Assembly: GCA_027858225.1 (NCBI GenBank)
Contig: JAQIDB010000029.1
Location: 1 to 33,534 of the forward strand
Reading direction: 5' to 3'
Source: Candidatus Delongbacteria bacterium
GTDB taxonomy: Bacteria > UBA4055
DNA: 33,534 nucleotides
Below, piece by piece: positions 7,971 to 16,120 of this stretch (its first letter is position 1; every line of letters starts with the position of its first letter). Under the pieces are notes generated by a model. The model was not told the DNA's origin and did no database searches. It saw nothing but the letters and a program-made list of their open reading frames with translations. Position numbers and translations under genes: made by a program.

Positions 7971-9452
7971 ATGAGAAAAATTTTTATTGGAGCAATACTG
8001 TCACTGATGCTTATAGTAGTCATGATAGGGTGTTCAAAAAAAGAACCACTTACAACTGAGCAATTCATTGAGAACCTTACCGCTGATATTGAAATTGATC
8101 TTTCAAAGATCAATACAGAGTTGATGGTGGTTCCTGAAGATCAAAAGATCTTTGAAAGTTACAAAGATGATTATGCTAAATTAGACAAAGATTTGGATTC
8201 TCTTCTTATAAAATATCCAAATTCTTATATCTTTAAGGTTGTAAAATTACAATTTCTAAGTAGAATGGGTGATGAGGCAGTAAAGAGTTTCACTAAGGAG
8301 ATTTACGCAAAAGACAGCACAAATTCAATCAACAAATATCTTCACGGAATGAGCTTAGGTTACGATCTTGGTAAAGAATATTTTGTTGAGCAAATTAAGC
8401 TTGATAAAGAAAATGCTTACAATTATTTAGGACTTGCTATGATCTATCTTGAAAACGAGAAAGATGATATGTTTACTCCGGCAAAACTGATCTACTTGTC
8501 AATAATTAAAGATCCGTCAAATAACTACAGTTTTGATATCTTAAGTTACTTATTCAAGATGTTGAATAAACCTGAAGAATCAGCACTATTGAATGGTATA
8601 ATTCTTGTGAAAAATCCTGCAAACGCTAATTCATTTGCAGCTTTATTCGGTTACTATATTGAGAGAGAAGAAAACCCCAAAGCTCAAGATCTTCTAGATA
8701 CTTTCATTAAGAACAACCCTGATGTTTTAGCAAATTCAGATATTGCAGAATATTATGTTGATCTTAACTTACCTGAAAAAGCAATAAACTATATTGATCA
8801 AGCAAGAGCTAACAATGAAATGAATCCACTTATTGATTACGTTGATGCTAAGATTCAAGTATCAATCGGTAATATTAAAAAAGGATTAGCTTCTTTAGAA
8901 AAATATGCTAATCAATCAGCCGAAGATAGATATTTATCTTATAGAGTTACAGAGGCTATTTTTGCAGAAAATCTTTATAAAGAAATGAAGTATATCAATA
9001 TCTTGAAAAAGATTGAAAATGGTGCTCCAACGATTGGTGAAAAAGTACCTACTCTTGAAGGGATGCTTTTAGATTCTACTAAATTCGATGTTAAGAATTT
9101 TGAGAATAAAGTTTATTTGATTGATTTCTGGGCAGCTTGGTGTGGTCCATGTAAGATGGAAATGCCAAATGTTATTGAGGTTTATAATCAATTGAATGCT
9201 AAAGGTTTTGAAGTAATAGGTGTTAATCTTGATAATGCAAAAGCAGATGCTGACGAATATATTGCTTCAAGCGGAATTAAATGGAGTCATATTTTTAGTG
9301 GTGATGCCTGGAAAGATGCAAATGTTTCTAACTTTAATGTTCAGGGAATTCCATCAACTTTCTTAGTTGATAAGAATGGAATTATCAGATATAAAAATAT
9401 TAGAGGAAAAAAATTATTACTTGATAGTGTAACAAAACTTTTAAGTGAATAA
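7971..9452 (+). CDS. TPR-containing lipoprotein with C-terminal TlpA/ResA-like thioredoxin domain
   Basis: The product is a probable envelope thiol-disulfide oxidoreductase of 493 residues. It has a lipoprotein signal (VVMIGC, Cys at about residue 21), a long helical TPR-like region (about 30-340; for example AEYYVDLNLPEKAINYIDQA), then a thioredoxin fold. The active-site motif is FWAAWCGPCK with Cys391 and Cys394. The cis-Pro loop appears as GIPSTFLVDKNG. TlpA-type domains usually reduce apocytochrome or other periplasmic disulfides; a fused N-terminal helical domain is common in Bacteroidota-type proteins. GGAG lies 7 bases before the ATG. A TATAAT hexamer at 7878-7883 could be its -10, but no good -35 accompanies it. 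A strong terminator follows the gene. Confidence 0.9.
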   Translation: MRKIFIGAILSLMLIVVMIGCSKKEPLTTEQFIENLTADIEIDLSKINTELMVVPEDQKIFESYKDDYAKLDKDLDSLLIKYPNSYIFKVVKLQFLSRMGDEAVKSFTKEIYAKDSTNSINKYLHGMSLGYDLGKEYFVEQIKLDKENAYNYLGLAMIYLENEKDDMFTPAKLIYLSIIKDPSNNYSFDILSYLFKMLNKPEESALLNGIILVKNPANANSFAALFGYYIEREENPKAQDLLDTFIKNNPDVLANSDIAEYYVDLNLPEKAINYIDQARANNEMNPLIDYVDAKIQVSIGNIKKGLASLEKYANQSAEDRYLSYRVTEAIFAENLYKEMKYINILKKIENGAPTIGEKVPTLEGMLLDSTKFDVKNFENKVYLIDFWAAWCGPCKMEMPNVIEVYNQLNAKGFEVIGVNLDNAKADADEYIASSGIKWSHIFSGDAWKDANVSNFNVQGIPSTFLVDKNGIIRYKNIRGKKLLLDSVTKLLSE

Positions 9453-9475
9453 TTTATAATAAATAATTGAATCAC

Positions 9476-9507
9476 AAAAGGCAGAAAATATTTTTCTGCC
9501 TTTTTTT
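9476..9507 (+). terminator. Rho-independent terminator after the TlpA-like gene
   Basis: A 9-bp perfect stem (GGCAGAAAA / TTTTCTGCC, loop TAT) is preceded by A residues and followed by seven T residues, about 25 bp after the stop codon. Confidence 0.9.
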
Positions 9508-9562
9508 ATTTTTATATAAAGTATTATTGTTATCTTTCTAACATCAAATAATGGAGAATAAA

Positions 9563-10729
9563 ATGAAAAAAATATTGATTACTATAAGCATAATAGCATT
9601 ATTGATGAGTTGTAGTAAGACTGACAAGCAAAATAAAGAAGATGAAAATATTACCAACGATGTTCAGGTAATTAAAAATAAATTTAAACCTGCTGATCCT
9701 AATCTTCAAATAATTCCTAAATTAGTGCTGAGTATCAATGATATTGCTGACGATGGAACAGAGAATTTCCAAAGATTGCAACAGATTAGTGTTGCGGATG
9801 ATGGAAACATATATGTATCAGATGGAGGAACTTTTTCAATAAGGAAATTTGATAGTAGTGGTAAATTACTTGCCAGTTTTGGTAAGCAAGGGAATGGACC
9901 TGGAGAATTTTCGATGATAAGTGCAGGTATAGCAGCTGGAGTCGATAAGATATACATACCTGATCCAATGACACAAACTGTAAATATATTTGATAATGAA
10001 GGAGTTTTTATTGAAAAAATCAATACGATGGCAATAGGAGTTGGTATGATAACAATGCCATCAATTATGGGTAATGGTGATTTTATAAGTTATGTTACAC
10101 AGGTTGAACAAAAAGATAGTAAAATAATTTTAAAAAATTCTTTAAAAATATTGGATGATAAATTTAGTAAAAAAAGTCAAATTTGGTCTTTAGACCTGTC
10201 ATTTGATCCTACAGATATTTCAAAAATGATGTCTATGGGAAATGATTTTCCGGCTTTAGCTTTTAGTAAAGGCGAAGTATTTGTTTCAAAAAGTGGAGTA
10301 GATAGATTTGAAATTACTGCATATGATTTAACAGGTAAGGAAAAATATAAAATACAATTACCATATAGAAAATTAAAATATTCTCAGAAAGAATTAGATA
10401 CAATCAACGAAAAAATGAAGTCATTTGGTGATGATAATGTTCAGCATTATATGGAAGGGTTTAAATTTGAAGAAACTTATAAGAAAGTAATAAGTGCTAT
10501 GTATTTTGATGGGAAGGGAAGATTGTGGGTTGCAAAAGCAAATGAGATTGATGAGAATGAGGATATTGAACTGGTTAAGTTGGATATCTTTAAAGATGGT
10601 ATTTATCAAAACACTATAGAATTAAAAGATTCTGATGGAAATTTAATAAACGGAATGATACAGGTAAAAGGTAATAGGATCTATTCGTTGAGCCAAGATG
10701 ATAATAAGATCAAGATTTACGAATTTTAG
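9563..10729 (+). CDS. 6-bladed beta-propeller lipoprotein
   Basis: The product is a surface or periplasmic lipoprotein of about 388 residues. The signal is MKKILITISIIALLMSC. The repeats are propeller-like: DDGNIYVSDGGTFSIRKFD, SSGKLLASFGKQGNGPGEF, and later YFDGKGRLWVAKANE. This is the NHL-like 6-bladed beta-propeller architecture common in FCB bacteria; the ligand is unknown. The track start at 9551 adds MENK, but GGAG lies inside that leader, 6 bases before the internal ATG at 9563, so 9563 is the likely start. It is monocistronic by context (terminator upstream, pilT with its own leader downstream). A paralogue of the same type lies at 23479. Confidence 0.8.
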   Translation: MKKILITISIIALLMSCSKTDKQNKEDENITNDVQVIKNKFKPADPNLQIIPKLVLSINDIADDGTENFQRLQQISVADDGNIYVSDGGTFSIRKFDSSGKLLASFGKQGNGPGEFSMISAGIAAGVDKIYIPDPMTQTVNIFDNEGVFIEKINTMAIGVGMITMPSIMGNGDFISYVTQVEQKDSKIILKNSLKILDDKFSKKSQIWSLDLSFDPTDISKMMSMGNDFPALAFSKGEVFVSKSGVDRFEITAYDLTGKEKYKIQLPYRKLKYSQKELDTINEKMKSFGDDNVQHYMEGFKFEETYKKVISAMYFDGKGRLWVAKANEIDENEDIELVKLDIFKDGIYQNTIELKDSDGNLINGMIQVKGNRIYSLSQDDNKIKIYEF

Positions 10730-10779
10730 TTGATTAAAAGATGCATATTTTGTTTAAAATATTATTGATTAATATGTAA

Positions 10780-10808
10780 TATGAATTTATATTCATAGTT
10801 CTATGAAT
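10780..10808. promoter_or_regulatory. nested palindromes upstream of pilT (possible operator)
   Basis: Three alternating half-sites occur in 29 bp: TATGAAT, ATTCATAG and CTATGAAT. The last two form a perfect 8-bp inverted repeat separated by TT. They lie 22 bp before the pilT start codon. The sequence is very AT-rich, so chance cannot be excluded. Confidence 0.35.
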
Positions 10809-10830
10809 TATAATTAATTTAGGAGTTATC

Positions 10831-11946
10831 ATGATAGATCTTAATAGAATGTTTGCTGCTCTGATTGAAAGCGGTGGATCTGATATACATTTAAAAGTTG
10901 GGATCAAACCAATTTTTAGGGTAAATAGTGAGCTTGTTGACTGGGGCGAAGAGAGTATCAATATGGATGACATGATCACTATTGCAAACGAATTGATGGG
11001 TAAGAAAGAGAAAGAAACATTTGCAGAAAAAAAAGAAGCTGATTTTGGATTTGGTGTAAAGGGTGTAGGTCGATTTAGAGTAAATGTCTATAAACAAAGA
11101 GGAACAGTTGCAATTGCTATTAGAGCAATACCTTTTGATATAAAAACTATTGATGAATTACATTTGCCAGATGTTCTAAAAAAAATATCAATGAATAATA
11201 GAGGGCTAGTAATTGTAACAGGTACTGTTGGTTCAGGAAAATCTACAACAATTGCTGCAATGTTAGAGTATGTGAATCAAAATAAAAGAGCAAACATCAT
11301 AACAATTGAAGATCCAATCGAATTCTTGTTCAGGGATAAAATGTCAATTATCCATCAGAGAGAAGTTGGTAGTGACACAGAGTCTTATTCAGGTTCATTA
11401 AGATATTTACTTAGACAAGATCCTGATATTATAATGATCGGTGAGATTAGAGATAGTGAAAGTATGTATACTGCAATTAGAGCGGCTAACACAGGACATC
11501 TGGTTTTTACGACACTTCATACTACAGATGCTGCTCAAACAATAGGTAGAATATTATCTTTCTTCCCTGGTGATCTTCAGAATGAGATCAGAAACCTTTT
11601 ATCTGTAACTCTTCAAGCTATTATATCACAGAGATTGATCCAAACCAGAGATGGTGAAGGTCGAGTTCCAGCAACAGAGATCTTAATTATAAATGAAACA
11701 ATTAAAGAAGCAATTATTGATACTGAAAAAGCCTCAGATATAAAAATGTCTATTGAAAAAGGTGAAACTATCTATGGTATGCATACATTTGATCAAAGTG
11801 TATTTAGGCTTTATGATAAAGGTTTGATCTCCCACGATGAAGCAGTAAAAGCAGCTTCAACACCGACAGACTTTGAAAGAAGATTAAAAGGTCTTGATTC
11901 TTCAGATGGAAATAATTACGAACTAGGCGATTACGGTTCTAAGTAA
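10831..11946 (+). CDS. pilT: type IV pilus retraction ATPase PilT
   Basis: This cytoplasmic hexameric ATPase powers type IV pilus retraction (twitching motility). The 371-residue product has the PilT N-terminal domain (ALIESGGSDIHLKVG), Walker A GTVGSGKS (131-138), the Asp box TIEDPIEFLF, Walker B DPDIIMIGEIRDSE and the His box TTLHTTDAAQTIGRI. The conserved AIRAANTGHLVFTTLHT stretch fits PilT/PilU rather than PilB, which is longer. TAGGAG lies at good spacing before the ATG. No other pilus gene lies in the window. Its last six codons and stop are duplicated just downstream. Because the C-terminal tail (LGDYGSK) sits past the conserved core, the duplication probably does not affect catalysis. 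Confidence 0.93.
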   Translation: MIDLNRMFAALIESGGSDIHLKVGIKPIFRVNSELVDWGEESINMDDMITIANELMGKKEKETFAEKKEADFGFGVKGVGRFRVNVYKQRGTVAIAIRAIPFDIKTIDELHLPDVLKKISMNNRGLVIVTGTVGSGKSTTIAAMLEYVNQNKRANIITIEDPIEFLFRDKMSIIHQREVGSDTESYSGSLRYLLRQDPDIIMIGEIRDSESMYTAIRAANTGHLVFTTLHTTDAAQTIGRILSFFPGDLQNEIRNLLSVTLQAIISQRLIQTRDGEGRVPATEILIINETIKEAIIDTEKASDIKMSIEKGETIYGMHTFDQSVFRLYDKGLISHDEAVKAASTPTDFERRLKGLDSSDGNNYELGDYGSK

Positions 11947-11990
11947 TAACAAAACTTTGTTATTACCCAGGCGACTATGGATCAAAATAA
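11926..11990 (+). repeat. duplicated pilT 3' tail with a stop-codon hairpin between the copies
   Basis: Copy 1 (11926-11946) reads GGC GAT TAC GGT TCT AAG TAA; copy 2 (11970-11990) reads GGC GAC TAT GGA TCA AAA TAA. Both encode GDYGSK-stop, and TAACAA follows each. All five differences are third-position and synonymous. The offset is 44 bp, so copy 2 is out of frame with pilT. Between the copies lies a perfect 11-bp hairpin, GTAATAACAAA-AC-TTTGTTATTAC (11943-11966), whose left arm overlaps the pilT stop. It has no T-run. Confidence 0.8.
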
Positions 11991-12027
11991 TAACAATTTA
12001 AAAGATAATTATATTAGGAGCAACAAA

Positions 12028-12405
12028 ATGAACTTTCCAAAAGAACTTCTTTACACAGACGATCATGAATACTGCAGAGTTGAAGGAAATGTAGTTGTAA
12101 TAGGTGTAACTGAGTACGCTCAGGAACAATTAGGCGATATCACTTACGTAGAACTTCCTGAGATTGGTGATACTTTCAGTAAAGGTGATAGTCTTGGAGT
12201 TATCGAAGCAGTAAAAGCAGCTTCAGATATATATTCACCTGTATCTGGTGAAGTTGTAGAGATCAATGAAAACTTGGAAGATAATCCTGAACTTGTTAAT
12301 AGCGAGTGTTATGAAGGTGGATGGATATTAAAAATAAAACTTTCAGATACCTCTGAACTTGATGGATTGATGAAACCGGATGCTTACGAAACAACAATAG
12401 ATTAA
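12028..12405 (+). CDS. gcvH: glycine cleavage system H protein
   Basis: GcvH carries the lipoyl arm that shuttles the aminomethyl group between the P, T and L proteins of the glycine cleavage complex. The product is 125 residues, the normal size. It starts MNFPKELLYTDDHEY, has ITYVELPEIGDTF, and carries the lipoylation Lys63 in IEAVKAASDIYSPVSGE. The track start at 11977 lies inside the duplicated pilT tail; AGGAG lies 7 bases before the ATG at 12028, which gives the canonical N-terminus. It is followed by gcvPA and probably cotranscribed with it. The 3' end is partly duplicated. Confidence 0.95.
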   Translation: MNFPKELLYTDDHEYCRVEGNVVVIGVTEYAQEQLGDITYVELPEIGDTFSKGDSLGVIEAVKAASDIYSPVSGEVVEINENLEDNPELVNSECYEGGWILKIKLSDTSELDGLMKPDAYETTID

Positions 12406-12448
12406 TTTAACTTTCGTTACAAGGCAATAATAGATTAATTTAACTTTC
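12384..12448 (+). repeat. duplicated gcvH 3' tail
   Basis: The 32-bp segment 12384-12415 recurs at 12417-12448 with four mismatches. It covers the last codons of gcvH, the TAA stop and ten bases beyond, which are identical in both copies. The offset of 33 bp keeps the second copy in frame. The encoded tails differ (YETTID-stop versus YKAIID-stop), so unlike pilT the changes are not only synonymous. Confidence 0.8.
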
Positions 12449-12466
12449 ATAAAGTAGGTAAAAGAA

Positions 12467-13813
12467 ATGCCATATATTTCAAACACAGATAAAGACAGAA
12501 AAGAAATGCTGGAAGCTATAGGAGTATCAGATTTTCAAGAATTATTGAAAGATATCCCTGAAGAATTTAAAGCTGAATGTAGAATCAATTTACCTGATGG
12601 TATAAGTGAATATGAATTAACAAAAGAAATGAGAAGATTAGCATCTAAAAATTTAAACACTGCTAATATTACATCTTATCTGGGTGCTGGATCTTACGAT
12701 CACTATATTCCTTCAATAACAGGCTTTTTGGCTAGTAGACCGGAATTTCAAACTGCTTACACACCTTATCAGGCAGAAGTTAGTCAGGGAACTTTGCAGT
12801 CAATTTATGAATACCAAACAATGATATGTAATCTTACAGGAATGCATGTAAGTAATGCTTCAATGTATGACGGAGCTTCTTCAATGGCCGAAGCCGCAAT
12901 ATTAGCTTGCAGACAGACAAAAAAGAAAAAAATATTAATAGCATCTACAGTTAATCCTGCTAATATTGAAGTTGTTAAGACTTTTACAAATTCAATAGGA
13001 TATGAGGTTGAGTTAATAAATGAAGATAACGGAACAGTTTCTATAGCAGAATATGAAAGTAAAATAGATGATACAACAGCTTGTGTTATTGTACAAACTC
13101 CTAATTTTTACGGTAATTTAGAAGATCTTGAAGGATTGGCTGATCTAATTCATTCAAAGAAAGCTTTATTTATTGTATCAATAGATCCGATCAGTATAGG
13201 ACTTTTCAAAAAGCCTGGTGAATATGGTGCTGATATTGTTGTAGCAGAAGGTCAGTGCTTGGGATTGCCACAAGGATTTGGTGGACCTTACCTAGGAATA
13301 TTCGCGTCTACAAAGAAACTGATGAGAAAGATACCAGGAAGAGTAGTTGGTGTAACAGAAGATATCGATGGTAAAAGAGGATTTGTTCTTACATTACAAA
13401 CACGTGAGCAGCATATCAGAAGAGATAAAGCAACTTCTAATATTTGTTCAAACCAAGCTCTTTGTGCTTTAACAGCTGGCATATATATGAGTACAATGGG
13501 AGAAGAGGGATTTAAAGAAGTAGCAGAAAATTGTTACTGGAGAAGTCATTATTTAGCAAAAAACATCTCAGAAGTCGATGGTTTTGAAATTAAATATGAC
13601 AAACCTTTCTTTAAAGAGTTCGTAGTTAAGACAAAATATCCTGTTAAACCGTTAATTGCTAAGATGGTGGAAAAAGGTATATTTGCAGGAATCCCTATGG
13701 AAGATTTCAAAGTGAACAATGATGAATTCCTTGTAGCTGTGACTGAGAAAAGAAGCAAAGAAGAAATGGATGATTATATAACTGTCTTGAAAGAGATATC
13801 TAACAAACTTTAG
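12467..13813 (+). CDS. gcvPA: glycine dehydrogenase (decarboxylating) subunit 1 (P-protein alpha)
   Basis: The product is the alpha half of the split P-protein, which decarboxylates glycine and passes the aminomethyl group to GcvH. At 448 residues it has the expected length. Family features include MPYISNTDKDRKEMLEAIG at the start, LGAGSYDHYIPSIT, FQTAYTPYQAEVSQGTLQ, and GQCLGLPQGFGGPYLGIFA. The pyridoxal-phosphate lysine sits in the beta subunit (GcvPB), which is not in this window; neither are gcvT nor lpd. The start has AGTAGG upstream. It lies 61 bp after gcvH, across the duplicated tail. Confidence 0.95.
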   Translation: MPYISNTDKDRKEMLEAIGVSDFQELLKDIPEEFKAECRINLPDGISEYELTKEMRRLASKNLNTANITSYLGAGSYDHYIPSITGFLASRPEFQTAYTPYQAEVSQGTLQSIYEYQTMICNLTGMHVSNASMYDGASSMAEAAILACRQTKKKKILIASTVNPANIEVVKTFTNSIGYEVELINEDNGTVSIAEYESKIDDTTACVIVQTPNFYGNLEDLEGLADLIHSKKALFIVSIDPISIGLFKKPGEYGADIVVAEGQCLGLPQGFGGPYLGIFASTKKLMRKIPGRVVGVTEDIDGKRGFVLTLQTREQHIRRDKATSNICSNQALCALTAGIYMSTMGEEGFKEVAENCYWRSHYLAKNISEVDGFEIKYDKPFFKEFVVKTKYPVKPLIAKMVEKGIFAGIPMEDFKVNNDEFLVAVTEKRSKEEMDDYITVLKEISNKL

Positions 13814-13822
13814 TCTAATTTC

Positions 13823-13850
13823 AGAGCAGGTATTAATTACCTGCTCTTTT
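13823..13850 (+). terminator. terminator-like hairpin after gcvPA
   Basis: A 10-bp perfect stem (AGAGCAGGTA / TACCTGCTCT, loop TTAAT) starts 10 bp after the stop. Only four T residues follow its base (TTTTAG), so it may be a partial terminator that lets some transcripts continue into the acyltransferase gene 19 bp later. Confidence 0.7.
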
Positions 13851-13868
13851 AGTATAATAATTAACTAT

Positions 13869-14783
13869 ATGAAAAAACCAAAAATTTCCCACTATATTGA
13901 ATATTACATTATGTTGGCATTTCAGCTGATGATAAGGATATTACCATTGAGTATTGTTGTATATGGTGCAAGAATTTTAGCAGCTACAATTTCAGTATTT
14001 AGAAAGGTAAGAAATAAGATCGTAATGGATAATCTGAAAACAGCTTTTCCAGATATGGATATACCTTCAAGAGAAAAGATTAGAAATGAGATGTATCAGC
14101 AAATCCTAATGTCAATGTTCGAAAGCTATAAATACATGTATTTGTCAGATGAAAAAAAATCTAAATATATTATTACTGACGAAGAAAGCATCTTAAGTAT
14201 TGATAAAGCTTTAAAGAATGACAAAGGATGTATAGTTGTTGGAGGACATTATGGTTTTTTTGAGGGTGGAGCACATTATGGAGTATCTATCAATTTGAAA
14301 TCAGCTGTGGTTGTTGCCAATCAAAGAAATAAGTTAACTGAGAAATTGATCGATATACCAAGAACAAAGTCAGGTTTCTTAGTTATCCATAGAAAAGAAA
14401 TGAGAACTTTAATCAAAGCTATAAAAGATAACTATTTTATAGCACTTCTTTCGGACCAGAATGCTGGAAGTAAAGGAGTATTCGTACCTTTCTTTGGGAA
14501 ATTAGCCGCTACACATCAAAATCCTGCAATACTAGCAATCAAATATTCTATGCCGATACTGCTTTCGGTAACAAGAAGAAGAAAAGATGATCTTTTAAAA
14601 CATGATCAATTTTTTATTGAAGTGAAATACGATGATATTTTAGAAATGGATATTGAAAAGGATGAAAAGATATTGAAAGTTGTCGAACGATATACTAAAA
14701 TGATAGAAACAGAAATAAAAAAGGATCCAACACAATACTGGTGGATCCATAAAAGATATAAAACTCGCCCTAACAAGGACTAA
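13869..14783 (+). CDS. LpxL/HtrB-family lipid A acyltransferase (lysophospholipid acyltransferase superfamily)
   Basis: The enzyme is predicted to add a secondary acyl chain to a lipid A precursor at the inner membrane. The 304-residue product has an N-terminal hydrophobic segment (about 13-45), the catalytic HX4E motif GGHYGFFEGG (His127, Glu132), LLSDQNAGSKGVFVPFFGK and the C-terminal WWIHKRYKTRP typical of LpxL/LpxM. The acyl chain and position cannot be told from sequence. No clear ribosome binding site lies before the ATG (TAATAATTAACTATATG), so translation may be weak or coupled. It converges with rpmB, whose stop lies 6 bp away. Confidence 0.85.
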   Translation: MKKPKISHYIEYYIMLAFQLMIRILPLSIVVYGARILAATISVFRKVRNKIVMDNLKTAFPDMDIPSREKIRNEMYQQILMSMFESYKYMYLSDEKKSKYIITDEESILSIDKALKNDKGCIVVGGHYGFFEGGAHYGVSINLKSAVVVANQRNKLTEKLIDIPRTKSGFLVIHRKEMRTLIKAIKDNYFIALLSDQNAGSKGVFVPFFGKLAATHQNPAILAIKYSMPILLSVTRRRKDDLLKHDQFFIEVKYDDILEMDIEKDEKILKVVERYTKMIETEIKKDPTQYWWIHKRYKTRPNKD

Positions 14784-14789
14784 GTAGAA

Positions 14790-15026
14790 TTATTTAACTA
14801 CTATAGTTTTTCCTGCCTTGATACAACTTGTACATACATTTAATTTAACTTTTCCTTCACCGGCTTTTTGTTCAACTCTAACCGTTTGGATATTTGGATA
14901 AAAAACTCTTTTTGATCTTCCAGTGATGTTAATACCAACTCCACCTTTTTTCTTTGCCATACCTCTTCTGGCTACTGAACCACCGAAAACTGGTCCTTTT
15001 CCGCAGATGTCACATATACTTGACAT
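14790..15026 (-). CDS. rpmB: 50S ribosomal protein L28
   Basis: The product is a small basic protein of the large ribosomal subunit, 78 residues. It starts MSSICDICGKGPVFGGSVA, has the conserved NITGRSKRVFYPNIQTVRV core, and ends with CTSCIKAGKTIVVK. Two Cys pairs (CDIC and CTSC) indicate the zinc-binding form. A strong promoter lies upstream at 15099-15127. It stands alone, without rpmG next to it. Confidence 0.95.
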   Translation of the reverse strand: MSSICDICGKGPVFGGSVARRGMAKKKGGVGINITGRSKRVFYPNIQTVRVEQKAGEGKVKLNVCTSCIKAGKTIVVK

Positions 15027-15098
15027 TTTAAAACCTCGTTTATTGAAATTATTAATTACATTTTAGATGAATTTTATGCCTAAGTCCATCGAGCGTGT

Positions 15099-15127
15099 AA
15101 TATAATATATGAAGCAATTAAATGCAA
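15099..15127 (-). promoter_or_regulatory. sigma70-like promoter of rpmB
   Basis: On the minus strand TTGCAT (15122-15127) and TATATT (15099-15104) are separated by exactly 17 bp, about 70 bp before the rpmB start codon. The stretch from 15128 to 15314, between this promoter and the next one, holds no gene I can support; its only notable feature is a small inverted repeat TTTACA-ATAA-TGTAAA (15200-15215). Confidence 0.7.
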
Positions 15128-15314
15128 GACTTATTTAGTACATATTCAAAACATATTAAATTTTGTACTTCTACGTCAAAAAATAATTTACTGCATTCAT
15201 TTACAATAATGTAAACTCGTTTATAAATTATGATTTTCCTTGAATTACTTCATTTAATCTATCTTGAATTAATAATAAGTTATATAGAAAAATATTCAAT
15301 TACGATTTATGTTT

Positions 15315-15343
15315 TTGACAGTGAGTACTAAAATAAGTATATT
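15315..15343 (+). promoter_or_regulatory. sigma70-like promoter of the 15377 gene
   Basis: TTGACA (15315-15320) and TATATT (15338-15343) are separated by 17 bp, close to the consensus. The start codon follows about 33 bp later with AGAGGAAAAT as the ribosome binding site. Confidence 0.8.
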
Positions 15344-15376
15344 ATTAAAAAAAAGTATTTTATTGTAGAGGAAAAT

Positions 15377-16036
15377 ATGTTTGAAAAAATAAAACAAGCC
15401 TTACTTCGTGGAAGAGAGAAGGCAGTAATTGATTCTTCTAGATTTGCTGATCCAATTGCTGATGGAACTGAATGGGGACCTGCAAAAAGAGGAGGAACAA
15501 ACTTTCGAACTCATAAACTTGTTAATTTGGGTGGACAGAGAGTTGAGTTTAAGGGTTCTATTGGAGGTATTATCTTTGGTTTGATATTTGCCATGGTAGG
15601 AATAGGAGTTCTTGTCGGGTTTTCTGTATTTATGTCAACAAGTGAAAATTTAGAATTCGAATTACCAATGATACTTCCATATATTTTCGGTACTGTTTTT
15701 ACGTTGGTGGGATTTTTCATTTATAGATCCATGACAGCTCCAATAGTTTTTGATAAAAGTCAGGGTTTCTTCTGGAAGGGAAGAAAGAACCCAAGAGAAG
15801 TTTTTAATATTGATTCCATTAAAGTTCATGCAGAGGTGGATCAAATTCATGCAATTCAAATATTATCAGAATATTGTCATTCAGATAAAAGTCACTATTA
15901 CAGTTATGAATTAAACCTTGTTCTTAAGGATAACAGCAGGATAAATGTGATCGATCATGGAAATCTTAATAAATTGAGAGAAGATGCAAATACTCTTGCT
16001 GATTTTCTTGGAGTACCAATCTGGGATGTGGTTTAG
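15377..16036 (+). CDS. membrane protein of unknown function, 219 aa
   Basis: I do not recognise this family. The N-terminal 50 residues are soluble and basic (ALLRGREKAVIDSSRFAD, then TEWGPAKRGGTNF). Two adjacent membrane helices follow at about residues 55-78 and 94-112 (IIFGLIFAMVGIGVLVGF and LPYIFGTVFTLVGFFIY). The C-terminal domain is soluble (YELNLVLKDNSRINVIDHGN, ending DFLGVPIWDVV). The layout, with a short loop between two helices and a cytoplasmic or periplasmic beta-rich tail, looks like a PH-domain-like or DUF3592-like membrane protein, but this is a guess. The gene stands alone with its own consensus promoter, so it is probably expressed constitutively. Confidence 0.75.
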   Translation: MFEKIKQALLRGREKAVIDSSRFADPIADGTEWGPAKRGGTNFRTHKLVNLGGQRVEFKGSIGGIIFGLIFAMVGIGVLVGFSVFMSTSENLEFELPMILPYIFGTVFTLVGFFIYRSMTAPIVFDKSQGFFWKGRKNPREVFNIDSIKVHAEVDQIHAIQILSEYCHSDKSHYYSYELNLVLKDNSRINVIDHGNLNKLREDANTLADFLGVPIWDVV

Positions 16037-16120
16037 AATAATTTACAATGGACAATTGATAATGAAGATGTAGGGTTGAAAGAGTGATCTGCGTACCTTA
16101 CGAATAATTTATAAAGATAC

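Noticed and set aside
10734-11097. Minus-strand ORFs opposite the pilT start
   Set aside because: Antisense shadows of pilT coding sequence; hydrophobic low-complexity translations with no ribosome binding site.
16037-16120. ACAATGGACAATTGATAATG-like sequence between the 15377 gene and the PAP2 gene
   Set aside because: It looks like a common AT-rich simple motif; no second copy, hairpin or coding frame supports an element.
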